The notes below the pieces were generated by a model. The model saw only the letters and a list, made by a program, of their open reading frames with translations. It did not search any database and was not told the DNA's origin. A stretch of DNA of 24,832 nt from CAYHPY01 sp964358485 (GTDB lineage: Bacteria > Elusimicrobiota > Elusimicrobia > UBA1565 > UBA9628), in assembly GCA_964358485.1 (NCBI GenBank), contig CAYHPY010000051.1:1-24832 (forward strand), written 5' to 3'. Positions within the stretch are counted from its first letter, which is position 1. Each line of letters begins with the position of its first letter. The position numbers were made by a program, and so were the translations under genes. Shown in pieces: positions 16,503-23,382 of the stretch.

Positions 16503-17748
16503 GATTCTAGTCGTCGATGACGAAGCCGACATGCGCCTGGCCCTGGCCAACGTCCTCGCCCGGGGGGGCCACCGGATCGAGCAGGCGCCCGACGGCAATT
16601 CCGCTCTCGAACGATTGGAGAAAGGGGGCGTGGACCTGGTCCTCATGGACATCCGGATGCCGGGTTTGGACGGGGTCCAAACCCTCCGGCGTCTGCGGGA
16701 GCGCCACAAAAGCCTGCCGGTCATCATGGTGACGGGCTACGGGTCCGTGGATTCGGCCATGGAGGTGATGCAGCTAGGGGCCAGCCACTACCTTTCCAAG
16801 CCGTTCAGCAACAAGGAACTCATCGACACCGTGTCCAACGTCCTGAAAGGGACCGCCGGCGGCTCCATTCTCCGAAAACGCCTGGCCGAAAAAGTCGGCG
16901 CGGGGGTGGCCGCCGCACCAGCCGAAGCTTCTCCAAGGGAGGAGTTGGCCCCGGTGCCGGCTGGGGAAATCGAACGCCTCCCGGCGGCCCGCCCGCCCCT
17001 GGAAGCGGCCGCGGGCTTTCCCTGGGGCTGGACCGCCCTGGCGGGCGCGGTGGTGCTCGCGGCCGCCTTGACCTTGGGCCGCGGAGAAGTCTCCTATCCC
17101 ATCGCCTATCAGCACCCCGCGGCCCTGGTTTGGGCGGGAGACCGCCTTTGGAGCGCGGATTGGTTCACCCAGACGGTTTACGAACAGAAGCTGGAAGGGG
17201 GCAAGCTCGTGACGCTGCGGTCCATCGCTCTTGCGGGGAGCCATGTGAGCGGCCTGGCGGTCGCCGACGGGCACCTGTATGTCGCCGATTCCTGGAAGCG
17301 AACCATCGAAAAGCGGCGCCTGGACGGGCCGTTGACCTTGGTCGAAACCGCCTCCAGTCCCGGGCCGAGCCCCTCGGGCTTGTTCTTTGACGGGCGCTAC
17401 CTGTGGTCGTCGGACCTGGCCAGCCGGAGGCTCTACCAGCACGACTTGGACCGGGACCTCACCGTCCTGGCCTCTTTCCGGAGCCCCGGCAAAACTCCCT
17501 CGGGGCTGTTCAAGGATTCCCGGTTCCTCTGGTCCGCGGACTCCGACACGCGGGTGATCTATCAGCACCGCTTGGACAAGGAGCTCAACGTCATCGCCAA
17601 ATACACCATGCCCGCCCTCGACCAAGGCAAGGAATCTCTGGCCTCCTTCACCTGGAAAGACGGGGATCTATGGCTGGCGCGGGACGGCCTCTCCCGGATC
17701 CTGCGCCGCAAGCTGGGGCAATTTCGCCGCATTTCCGTGACCCCCTGA
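16495..17748 (+). CDS. Receiver domain-TM-extracytoplasmic beta-propeller protein
   Basis: The 417-aa product starts at ATG 16495, with GGGAGGAG just upstream. Residues 1-120 are a complete receiver domain with Asp8/Asp9, phospho-acceptor Asp52 (LVLMDIRMP), Thr80 and Lys102 (SKPF). A Pro/Ala/Glu linker leads to one membrane helix (about 177-195). The rest (200-417) has five diverged repeats of about 45 residues with the pattern xSGLxxDGxxLWxxDxxxxxIYxxxL, for example SGLFFDGRYLWSSDLASRRLYQHDL, resembling NHL/WD-like propeller blades. With the receiver in the cytoplasm the propeller lies outside. No DNA-binding, AAA+ or GGDEF output exists. The 8-nt overlap with the giant kinase argues for a cognate pair. 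Five visible blades could be an incomplete count of a six-bladed ring. Confidence 0.87.
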   Translation: MAEILVVDDEADMRLALANVLARGGHRIEQAPDGNSALERLEKGGVDLVLMDIRMPGLDGVQTLRRLRERHKSLPVIMVTGYGSVDSAMEVMQLGASHYLSKPFSNKELIDTVSNVLKGTAGGSILRKRLAEKVGAGVAAAPAEASPREELAPVPAGEIERLPAARPPLEAAAGFPWGWTALAGAVVLAAALTLGRGEVSYPIAYQHPAALVWAGDRLWSADWFTQTVYEQKLEGGKLVTLRSIALAGSHVSGLAVADGHLYVADSWKRTIEKRRLDGPLTLVETASSPGPSPSGLFFDGRYLWSSDLASRRLYQHDLDRDLTVLASFRSPGKTPSGLFKDSRFLWSADSDTRVIYQHRLDKELNVIAKYTMPALDQGKESLASFTWKDGDLWLARDGLSRILRRKLGQFRRISVTP

Positions 17749-17770
17749 AAGCGGGCGGGAAGACCGGGAT

Positions 17771-17784
17771 TGCCGTCGACGGCA
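17771..17784. promoter_or_regulatory. 14-bp perfect palindrome just upstream of the ytxH-type promoter
   Basis: TGCCGTCGACGGCA is a perfect palindrome ending 3 bp before the -35 TTGACA. The octamer ATTGCCGT overlaps it (17769-17776) and recurs at 17816-17823, over the -10 region. The position suits an operator; no regulator can be assigned. Confidence 0.45.
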
Positions 17785-17787
17785 CCG

Positions 17788-17817
17788 TTGACAGGACCGG
17801 GGCAAACCTGGTAGCAT
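17788..17817 (+). promoter_or_regulatory. Possible promoter for the YtxH-type gene (TTGACA-N18-TAGCAT)
   Basis: A consensus -35 TTGACA (17788-17793) and a 4/6 -10 TAGCAT (17812-17817) are 18 nt apart. Transcription would start near 17824, giving a leader of about 55 nt that includes the strong Shine-Dalgarno of the next gene. No convincing terminator separates this region from the receiver-propeller gene, so read-through is also possible. Confidence 0.5.
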
Positions 17818-17879
17818 TGCCGTGGAGAGCACCTCGCCGCGACCTGTTGGATCGCCGAGACAATCAGGGGGAGAATTAC

Positions 17880-18152
17880 ATGGCACAGAACGAAGCCGCT
17901 AAGAACGTCGGATTGCTTGTCCTGGGCGCCGCCGTCGGCGCCGCGTTGGGCTTGCTTTTGGCTCCGAAACCGGGCAACGAGACCCGCGAGCAGATCGGAG
18001 ACTGGCTCAAGGAGCGCCGCGAGAAGAGCGCGGGCTTCATCAACAACCTCAAGGAGCGCCTTCCCGCGAAAAAAGACCAAATCGCGGCGGCCCTCAAAGC
18101 CGGCAAGGAAGCCTATTACGAAAACGCCCAGAAAGAGGAAGTGACGGCCTAA
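17880..18152 (+). CDS. YtxH-domain small membrane protein
   Basis: The 90-aa product starts at ATG 17880, 6 nt behind AGGGGGAG. The signature of the YtxH family is clear: a Gly/Ala-rich membrane helix GLLVLGAAVGAALGLLLAPKPGNETR (about 11-36), then an amphipathic charged helix with LKERREKS and NNLKERLPAKK. YtxH proteins are small single-pass proteins linked to general stress in Bacillus; no biochemical role is established. The gene has its own promoter-like sequence and a nearby palindrome. Its TAA overlaps the stop of the converging DUF502 gene by 3 bases. Confidence 0.85.
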   Translation: MAQNEAAKNVGLLVLGAAVGAALGLLLAPKPGNETREQIGDWLKERREKSAGFINNLKERLPAKKDQIAAALKAGKEAYYENAQKEEVTA

Positions 18153-18823
18153 CCGCCGTCGCCTTCTGAATTCCGGTCGCGGCCGGGCTCGCCCTCCGGG
18201 GCGGGCCCGGCCAATTTTTTGGCGACCCGAAGCGCCTCGGGCAGGGACGCCCCCGCCGAGATGGTGGCCTGGACCCCCTGCTGCTGCGTCAGGGTGGTGT
18301 AGAGCAGGTTTTCGCGGGGAACCAGGATGTAATCTCCCACGTACATATGGTTGGTGGGGATGTAGACCGTGACGCATTCCTGCTTACCCGAGGGTTTCTC
18401 CAGGGAAATTTGGTTGGTGACGAACCCGAAGCTGTAGACCCCCGGGCGGGGATATTCCACGAGCACGACGCTGCGGTAGGTCGCGCGGCTGGCGGGGGAG
18501 AAGACGTCGGAGACCTGCTTGATCGTCCGGTAGAGCCAATTGAAGACCGGAATCTTGAGCAGGATGTCCTCGACCCACTCCAGGATGTGCTGGCCCGCGA
18601 TGTTGGAGGCCAAGGTCCCCGCCACCCAGACCAGGACCAAAGCCACCGCGATCCCAAGACCCGGAATCGGCCTCCCGATGAGACCGACCAACGGGGAGAG
18701 CATCCCGTCGACCAGGGCCACGAACCAGGAGAGCAGGATAAAAGTCAGGCTCAGGGGCGCGACGACGAAAAAACCCGTCATCAGGGTCCGCTTGAACCGT
18801 CGCTGCCAGGAGGGGGTCTTCAT
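18149..18823 (-). CDS. DUF502 family membrane protein
   Basis: The 224-aa product has two membrane helices, at about 13-36 (LMTGFFVVAPLSLTFILLSWFVAL) and about 54-76 (PGLGIAVALVLVWVAGTLASNIAG). The family features IPVFNWLYRTIKQ (91-103) and the later FVTNQ and VYIPTNHMYVGDYILVP segments are present. These match DUF502, widespread membrane proteins of unknown function; plant homologues (LCV/COV) affect trafficking and patterning. The ATG at 18823 lacks a Shine-Dalgarno, but a perfect TATAAT lies 12 nt upstream, so it may be transcribed apart from the SDR gene before it. Its TAG stop (18151-18149) overlaps the YtxH stop, so the two transcripts must overlap at their 3' ends. Confidence 0.9.
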   Translation of the reverse strand: MKTPSWQRRFKRTLMTGFFVVAPLSLTFILLSWFVALVDGMLSPLVGLIGRPIPGLGIAVALVLVWVAGTLASNIAGQHILEWVEDILLKIPVFNWLYRTIKQVSDVFSPASRATYRSVVLVEYPRPGVYSFGFVTNQISLEKPSGKQECVTVYIPTNHMYVGDYILVPRENLLYTTLTQQQGVQATISAGASLPEALRVAKKLAGPAPEGEPGRDRNSEGDGG

Positions 18824-18835
18824 GGGCCGACCGCG

Positions 18836-18841
18836 ATTATA
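18836..18841 (-). promoter_or_regulatory. Perfect -10 box (TATAAT) before DUF502
   Basis: On the minus strand TATAAT (18841-18836) begins 4 nt after the SDR stop and ends 12 nt before the DUF502 ATG. No good -35 is seen 16-18 nt upstream, where the sequence is GC-rich. If used, the leader would be only about 5 nt. Confidence 0.4.
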
Positions 18842-18845
18842 GCAT

Positions 18846-19667
18846 TCAGGCCGGACGCGCCCGCCTCACCACGCCGGCGCGCTTGATGATGTCCAGGCCC
18901 CCGCGGCCCAGGCTGGCGCCGCCATCGACGACAAAAACCTCCCCGTTGACGTAGGAGGCCATGGGAGACGCCAGAAAAAGCGCCGCGTGGGCCATTTCTT
19001 CTTCGGTTCCGAACCGTCCGGCGGGGACGGACTTGATCAATTCCTCCCGGATCCACTCCTCGGGCCAAATCCTTTCGCGGGACTGCACGGTGTCCACCAG
19101 GCCCGGGCAGAGGGCGTTGACGCGCACCCCTTGCTCGGCCCATTCCACCCCGAGGGTGCGGGTCAAAGCCACCACTCCCGCCTTGGCGCTGGCCGAAGGG
19201 GCGAAACCCGGCGCCCCCGTCCAGGCGTAGGTCGCCACCATGTTGATCACCGAGCCGGCTTTGCGCTCCAGCATCCGGCGGCCGGCCTCCAGGGTGCAGT
19301 GGAAGGTCCCGTTGAGCACGATGTCGATGACCTTGCGCCAGCGCACGGAGGTCAGCGCGGCCGTCGGGCGCATGAAATTGGCCGCGGCGTTGTTGACCAT
19401 GACGTCCACCCGGCCGAACTGGGCGTCGATCTTCTTGAACAGATCGCGGACCGATTCGGAGTCGGCCACGTCGACGGCCGCCCCCAGGGCCCTCGGACCG
19501 GCCTGGGAAATGAGCTTGGCCGCCTCATCGACGCGGGCCAGGTCGCGGGCCGCCAGGACCACGTGGGCCCCATGGGCCGCCATCGCCCGGGCCACGGCAA
19601 GGCCGATGCCCGTGCCCCCGCCCGTGATCACCGCCACCTTGTCCTTCAACAGATCCTTGGAAAACAT
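18846..19667 (-). CDS. SDR oxidoreductase, 2,4-dienoyl-CoA reductase-like
   Basis: The 273-aa product has the Rossmann cofactor motif TGGGTGIG (15-22), with Arg41 after the second strand suggesting NADPH, and NNAAANF (92-98). The classical YxxxK is replaced by SxxxK (Ser158, Lys162), and a Tyr lies at 147. This layout, with Asn97, Tyr147, Ser158 and Lys162, matches the active site known for mitochondrial 2,4-dienoyl-CoA reductase DECR1 (Asn148, Tyr199, Ser210, Lys214), and the local sequences IDIVLNGTF and PSASAKAGV also match. The likely reaction is NADPH-dependent reduction of 2,4-dienoyl-CoA in breakdown of unsaturated fatty acids. GGGAGGAG precedes the ATG, which is one base after the stop of the upstream crotonase gene. 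The Gly/Arg-rich C-terminal tail is unassigned. Confidence 0.88.
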   Translation of the reverse strand: MFSKDLLKDKVAVITGGGTGIGLAVARAMAAHGAHVVLAARDLARVDEAAKLISQAGPRALGAAVDVADSESVRDLFKKIDAQFGRVDVMVNNAAANFMRPTAALTSVRWRKVIDIVLNGTFHCTLEAGRRMLERKAGSVINMVATYAWTGAPGFAPSASAKAGVVALTRTLGVEWAEQGVRVNALCPGLVDTVQSRERIWPEEWIREELIKSVPAGRFGTEEEMAHAALFLASPMASYVNGEVFVVDGGASLGRGGLDIIKRAGVVRRARPA

Positions 19668-19668
19668 G

Positions 19669-20424
19669 TCACTCCTCCCAGCGCGGCCGGCGCTTGTCCC
19701 GCATGGCCTCGATCCCTTCCCGCGTCATGGGATCCTTGAACAGTTCCCGAAAATCCGAAAGGCTTTTCTCCCAAAGGACGGCGTCGTCCCCGTTGAGCGA
19801 GCCCTTCACCGAGGCGTAGCCCTTGGGCGAGAGCTTGGCCAAGGAGCGGGCCAGGCGCTCGGCCTCCCCCATAAGAAAATCGGAGGGATGCACCGCGTCC
19901 ACAAATCCCGCCGCCGCGGCTTCCTCCGAACGAAGAGTTTTTCCGCGAAGGACAAGTTCCTTGACGGCCCCGGCGTCCCCGGAAATCCGCCGCATCCGCT
20001 CGATCAGAAGGCTGGTGGGGGAGAGCCCGAAGCGGATCTCGGAGAGCGCGATCTTTCCGTCGTCGGACAACAAGCGGAAATCGCAGGCCATGGCCAGGAT
20101 CCAGCCGCCCAGAATGGCGCTGCCGTTGAGCGCGGCCACCGTGGGCTTGGAGAGCCGGAGAATGCTCCGGTAGGTTCCAAGCAGGGCTTCGAAGGGCTCG
20201 CCCTGCCGCTCGGGGGGCAAAGAGGTCAACTCCGCCAAGTCGATTCCGGTCGAGAAATAACGGGGCAGGCGGGAGTGGAGCACGACCGCCCGGACGGCGG
20301 GACTTTTTTCGGCCTCCGCGATCTCACGCCGGAGGGCCGCCAAAAGTTCGACGTTCAGGACGTTCGAGGGCGCCCGCTCCAGGCCCAGGAATCTCACCCG
20401 CTCCCGATCCTCCCTGACGATCAT
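19669..20424 (-). CDS. Enoyl-CoA isomerase/hydratase family (crotonase fold)
   Basis: The 251-aa product has the crotonase oxyanion-hole segments YFSTGIDL (56-63) and NGSAILGG (100-107), followed by CDFRLLS. Of the two catalytic glutamates of enoyl-CoA hydratase, the first position (GGCE in hydratase) is Ile109 here. The second, Glu129 in LSEIRFG, is kept. A single glutamate at this place is the pattern of delta3,delta2-enoyl-CoA isomerases, and SRLPRYFSTGIDLAEL resembles that group. With the DECR-like SDR next door, the pair corresponds to the two auxiliary enzymes needed to oxidise unsaturated fatty acids. The fold is certain; isomerase rather than hydratase is inference. Its start overlaps the preceding stop by ATGA. 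Confidence 0.88.
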   Translation of the reverse strand: MIVREDRERVRFLGLERAPSNVLNVELLAALRREIAEAEKSPAVRAVVLHSRLPRYFSTGIDLAELTSLPPERQGEPFEALLGTYRSILRLSKPTVAALNGSAILGGWILAMACDFRLLSDDGKIALSEIRFGLSPTSLLIERMRRISGDAGAVKELVLRGKTLRSEEAAAAGFVDAVHPSDFLMGEAERLARSLAKLSPKGYASVKGSLNGDDAVLWEKSLSDFRELFKDPMTREGIEAMRDKRRPRWEE

Positions 20425-21089
20425 TCCAACGCCTCCCGCCCCAAGAGGGCCGCCGGAATGTCCGGCGGCAAATCCCCTTCATGGCTTTCCACCCAATTTC
20501 TGGCCTTGCTCGGATCCCCCACGGCGGCGGCTTTGAGCGCGGCCTTGGCCCCGTTGGAGGCCAGCCGAATCCCCGCAAACCGCGATTCCTCGCCCAGGCA
20601 GGATTTTAAAAACGATTCCAACAAGGGCCAGTCCCGCGAGTCCCGGCTCAGGCTGGGGATCAAGGCCGTCACCCCCGCCCGCCACGGCGCCGCCTCCGGC
20701 CACAAGGCCAGCGCGGCCAACTGCCGGGCTTCGATCAAGCCTTCCAGCCAGAGGGGGCCGATGAGCTTTGCCCCGACGGCGTCGCAAATTTCGGGCAGGG
20801 CGTCCGCCGTCCTGGCCCAACGAAGAAATAGCCCGCCCCATTTCTTGTTCCATTTTTGCCGGCTGGCCAAAGCCAATTCAATCGCGCCTAGCCGGCCATT
20901 TCTTTTTCCGTTCCGGAAAACGTAATCCAGTTCCGTCAAGTATTCCTTTTCCGTTGCCTCTTCCTTGCCGGACGGTCCGTTTTCATCCCTCCGTTCTTTC
21001 CAGGCCAAAGAAATTCTACGGATTTCAGGCAACGGAGCCTTACTGCCCAAAGGGGCTAAAATATCCAACAACCCTTGCGAGGCAATCAT
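20421..21089 (-). CDS. Hypothetical protein (222 aa), cytoplasmic
   Basis: I do not recognise a family. It has no signal peptide or membrane helix. Residues of about 40-75 are Lys/Arg/Glu-rich, while about 85-200 are Ala/Leu/Trp-rich helices with recurring WxxAxxA-like patterns, perhaps an alpha-solenoid (weak). The gene overlaps both neighbours through ATGA at each end, which supports it being translated. Base composition over 20800-21060 is more AT-rich than the neighbours. Confidence 0.75.
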   Translation of the reverse strand: MIASQGLLDILAPLGSKAPLPEIRRISLAWKERRDENGPSGKEEATEKEYLTELDYVFRNGKRNGRLGAIELALASRQKWNKKWGGLFLRWARTADALPEICDAVGAKLIGPLWLEGLIEARQLAALALWPEAAPWRAGVTALIPSLSRDSRDWPLLESFLKSCLGEESRFAGIRLASNGAKAALKAAAVGDPSKARNWVESHEGDLPPDIPAALLGREALE

Positions 21090-21847
21090 GGATCCTCGCC
21101 TCCGGCGAGGAATTTTAAGCTGTCGAGCACCCGATCAAACGCCGGCTGATGCTCCGAAAAACTCGCCGAGGGCGCGGAGTAGCCCACGGTGTAATACCGG
21201 CCGCCTTCGGCGGCCAGGTAAACCGTATGGTTTTCCCTCGGGATGATGGCAAAACGCGCCGGGCGCCCCGCCACGACGGATTTGCCGCCGTCCATGGCGT
21301 TGGCCAGGGCCAGCTCCCGCTTGAAAGCGGCGCTCATGGACAAATCCCCGACCTTGGGGTCGTAGCGGGTCACCATGATGCTGGTCCGCTTGCCCGGGGC
21401 GGTGGTGCGCAGGGTCAGGTAGATCGAGGGGGGCGCGTCGTTCCAGCCGTCGGACAAGTCCCAGTCGGCCGGGACCTCGAAGGCCAGCTCCCGGCCCGCG
21501 TTGATCGTCCGGTACCGCGCCGATTTTTTGGAGGCGGGTTTTCGGGACGCCGCCCGGGGAGCCGGGGATTGTTCGACCTCCAGGCTCCCCTGGGGAGCCT
21601 TGGCGGCCGCCCCGAAAACGCAGCGGGCCCTCTGCCCGGTCCCGTCATCCACCGCCTGGGAGCCGGGGGGGCATTTGTGCTTCTTGGGGACGCCGGGCTT
21701 GCCGGGAATGGGCACCGCGGGGTCTTCCTTCTCGCATTGGAAACGCTCGTAAGCGTCGGAAGACTCCACCTGGCGCGTTCCCGGCGGGCAAGGGTCCTGG
21801 GCCGACGCGAACCCAACTCCAAGCAGCACGCCCAAAAGAGCCGTCAT
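21086..21847 (-). CDS. Secreted protein with Cys-rich N-terminus and PsbP-like C-terminal domain
   Basis: The 253-aa product begins with a short signal peptide (MTALLGVLLGVGFASA, cleavage before QDP). Residues of about 18-80 contain two CPPGxxxV...C units (CPPGTRQV and CPPGSQAV, each followed by RFQC or RARC), probably disulphide-paired. A Ser/Lys/Pro linker leads to about 110-250, where ELAFEVPADWDL, SIMVTRYDP and FDRVLDSLKFL fit a PsbP/MOG1-like fold by pattern. No catalytic residues are evident. It overlaps the CNB gene upstream and the unknown gene downstream by ATGA, inside the pilT run. An envelope role is likely; the specific function is unknown. Confidence 0.78.
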   Translation of the reverse strand: MTALLGVLLGVGFASAQDPCPPGTRQVESSDAYERFQCEKEDPAVPIPGKPGVPKKHKCPPGSQAVDDGTGQRARCVFGAAAKAPQGSLEVEQSPAPRAASRKPASKKSARYRTINAGRELAFEVPADWDLSDGWNDAPPSIYLTLRTTAPGKRTSIMVTRYDPKVGDLSMSAAFKRELALANAMDGGKSVVAGRPARFAIIPRENHTVYLAAEGGRYYTVGYSAPSASFSEHQPAFDRVLDSLKFLAGGEDP

Positions 21848-22287
21848 TGCGCCAGCCGGGTCAAGGCCAAGCTTTTCAGGTGGTCGGCCAGGGGCTTGTT
21901 GTTTTCCAGGAGATACTGGACGTCGGCGTAGGCCAGGCGGAAAATCTTGCTGTCGCCCACGACGATCACGGTGGCGGAGCGCACGCCCTCCTTGATCAGG
22001 GCGATCTCCCCGAGCAGGGACCCGGGACCGAGTTCCGCCAGCTGGGCGCCGGCGTCGCCGAACACCTTGCTGACGGAGACCTTGCCCTCGCAGACGATGA
22101 AGATGTCGCGACCGGTGTCGCCCTGCTCGATGAGCCGGTGCTCCCCGGGATAGAGCATCAGGGCGCTGCGGGGGAAAATCTTGGCCACCTGATCCGGCGG
22201 GAATTCCGGAAAAAAACCCTCCAGCTTCAGGGTGGCATTGAGGACCGCCGCGGCGTTCTCATCGACGGGGACCGCGAACGGGTCCAT
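21844..22287 (-). CDS. Stand-alone cyclic-nucleotide-binding domain protein
   Basis: The 147-aa product is one CNB/cupin-like domain without a DNA-binding or enzymatic partner: residues of about 22-147, with PGEHRLIEQGDTGRDIFIVCEGKVSV and the phosphate-binding cassette GEIALIKEGVRSATV (93-107). Glu94 and Arg103, which bind ribose and phosphate in cAMP receptors, are present, so ligand binding is possible. It lies 8 nt after pilT and overlaps the next gene, so it is probably co-expressed with the retraction motor and might tie motor activity to a nucleotide signal. The domain is certain; the ligand is not. Confidence 0.87.
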   Translation of the reverse strand: MDPFAVPVDENAAAVLNATLKLEGFFPEFPPDQVAKIFPRSALMLYPGEHRLIEQGDTGRDIFIVCEGKVSVSKVFGDAGAQLAELGPGSLLGEIALIKEGVRSATVIVVGDSKIFRLAYADVQYLLENNKPLADHLKSLALTRLAQ

Positions 22288-22295
22288 GGGCGGCC

Positions 22296-23357
22296 CTATT
22301 TCCCCAGCATGTCGGGATTGCGCATGTGCTCCAGCGCGACTTCCCGAGAGATGATTTTCTTAAGGTAGAGATTTTTGATGGAGGCGTCCTTGGAGATCAT
22401 ACCCGTCTGAAGCCCCGACTGGATGGCGTCGTTGATGGCCTCGAGCTTGTTCTCCCGGATGAGCTGGCGCACGGCCGGGGTTGAGATCAGGATTTCCACG
22501 GCGATGGCGACACCCCGCCCGTCGATCCGGGGCAGGAGCTCCTGGGAGATGACGGCCTCCAGGGTGTTGGAGAGCTGGTGGCGCACGCCTTCCTGCTCGC
22601 CGGCCGGGAACACGTTGACGATGCGTTGGGCCGTGGAGGAGGCGTCCCGGGTGTGGAGGGTGGTTAAAACGAGGTGGCCGGTCTCGGCGGCCAGCATCGC
22701 GGCCCGCATGGACTTGATGTCGCGCATTTCCCCGATGCACAGGACGTCGGGGTCCTGGCGCAGGGAGTCCAGGATGCCGATGTCGAAGGAGTCGGTGTCG
22801 GTTCCCACCTCGCGCTGGACGAAGACCGATTTGCAGGGCTTGAACAGGGACTCGATGGGGTCCTCGATGGTGATGATCTTCCCCGGGCGGCCGGTCTGAT
22901 TGATCCATTCGAGCATCGCTGCCATGGTCGTGCTCTTGCCGCTGCCGGTGGCCCCGGTCACGAAAATGATCCCGGAGCGTTTGTAGGCCAAGTTGCCGAC
23001 CACGGGCGGCAGGCCCAGGGCCGTGAGCGGATAAGTCTTGGCCGGGATCACGCGGATGACCGCGCCCGCCCCGCCGAAGGCCTGGTACATGTTGAAGCGG
23101 AAGCGCCCCAGGTTCGGAAGGCTTTCCGAGAAATTCAGGCGGCGCTCAACGTCGAAGACCTTTTTTCGCGCCTCCGACATGTAGGCGTCCACGAGCTTCA
23201 TGATGCCCTCGGCGTCCACCGGCTGGTAGGGCAGAGAACCCAAGGTGCCCCCGACCCGGGCGATGGGGGGGATGCCCGGGATCAGGTGCAGGTCCGAGGC
23301 GCCCCGGGAGACGACGTCGGAGAGCAGGGTGTTGAGATCGTAGTCGAGCTCGGGCAT
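22296..23357 (-). CDS. pilT: Type IV pilus retraction ATPase PilT
   Basis: The 353-aa product is a typical PilT. The N-terminal PAS-like domain (about 1-110) starts MPELDYDLNTLLSDVVSRGASDLHL. Then come Walker A GATGSGKST (about 135-143), the Asp box ITIEDPIE, Walker B DVLCIGEMRD and the His box TGHLVLTTLHTRDASST. The C-terminal AVRQLIRENK...AINDAIQSGLQTGM corresponds to the AIRNLIRE region of retraction ATPases, favouring PilT over PilB; a PilU-type paralogue cannot be excluded. PilT hexamers at the inner-membrane pilus base power pilus retraction. It is first in a minus-strand run of tightly spaced genes and shares a very short promoter region with the divergent peptidase gene. No pilin or assembly genes are in the window. 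Confidence 0.95.
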   Translation of the reverse strand: MPELDYDLNTLLSDVVSRGASDLHLIPGIPPIARVGGTLGSLPYQPVDAEGIMKLVDAYMSEARKKVFDVERRLNFSESLPNLGRFRFNMYQAFGGAGAVIRVIPAKTYPLTALGLPPVVGNLAYKRSGIIFVTGATGSGKSTTMAAMLEWINQTGRPGKIITIEDPIESLFKPCKSVFVQREVGTDTDSFDIGILDSLRQDPDVLCIGEMRDIKSMRAAMLAAETGHLVLTTLHTRDASSTAQRIVNVFPAGEQEGVRHQLSNTLEAVISQELLPRIDGRGVAIAVEILISTPAVRQLIRENKLEAINDAIQSGLQTGMISKDASIKNLYLKKIISREVALEHMRNPDMLGK

Positions 23358-23368
23358 GGAGTGATTCT

Positions 23369-23376
23369 AGTATAAT
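23369..23376. promoter_or_regulatory. Overlapping divergent -10 boxes between pilT and the peptidase gene
   Basis: The octamer AGTATAAT holds TATAAT on the plus strand (23371-23376), ending 6 nt before the peptidase ATG, and TATACT on the minus strand (23374-23369), ending 11 nt before the pilT ATG. The whole intergenic space is 25 bp. Neither direction shows a good -35 or a Shine-Dalgarno. Confidence 0.55.
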
Positions 23377-23382
23377 CCGGGG

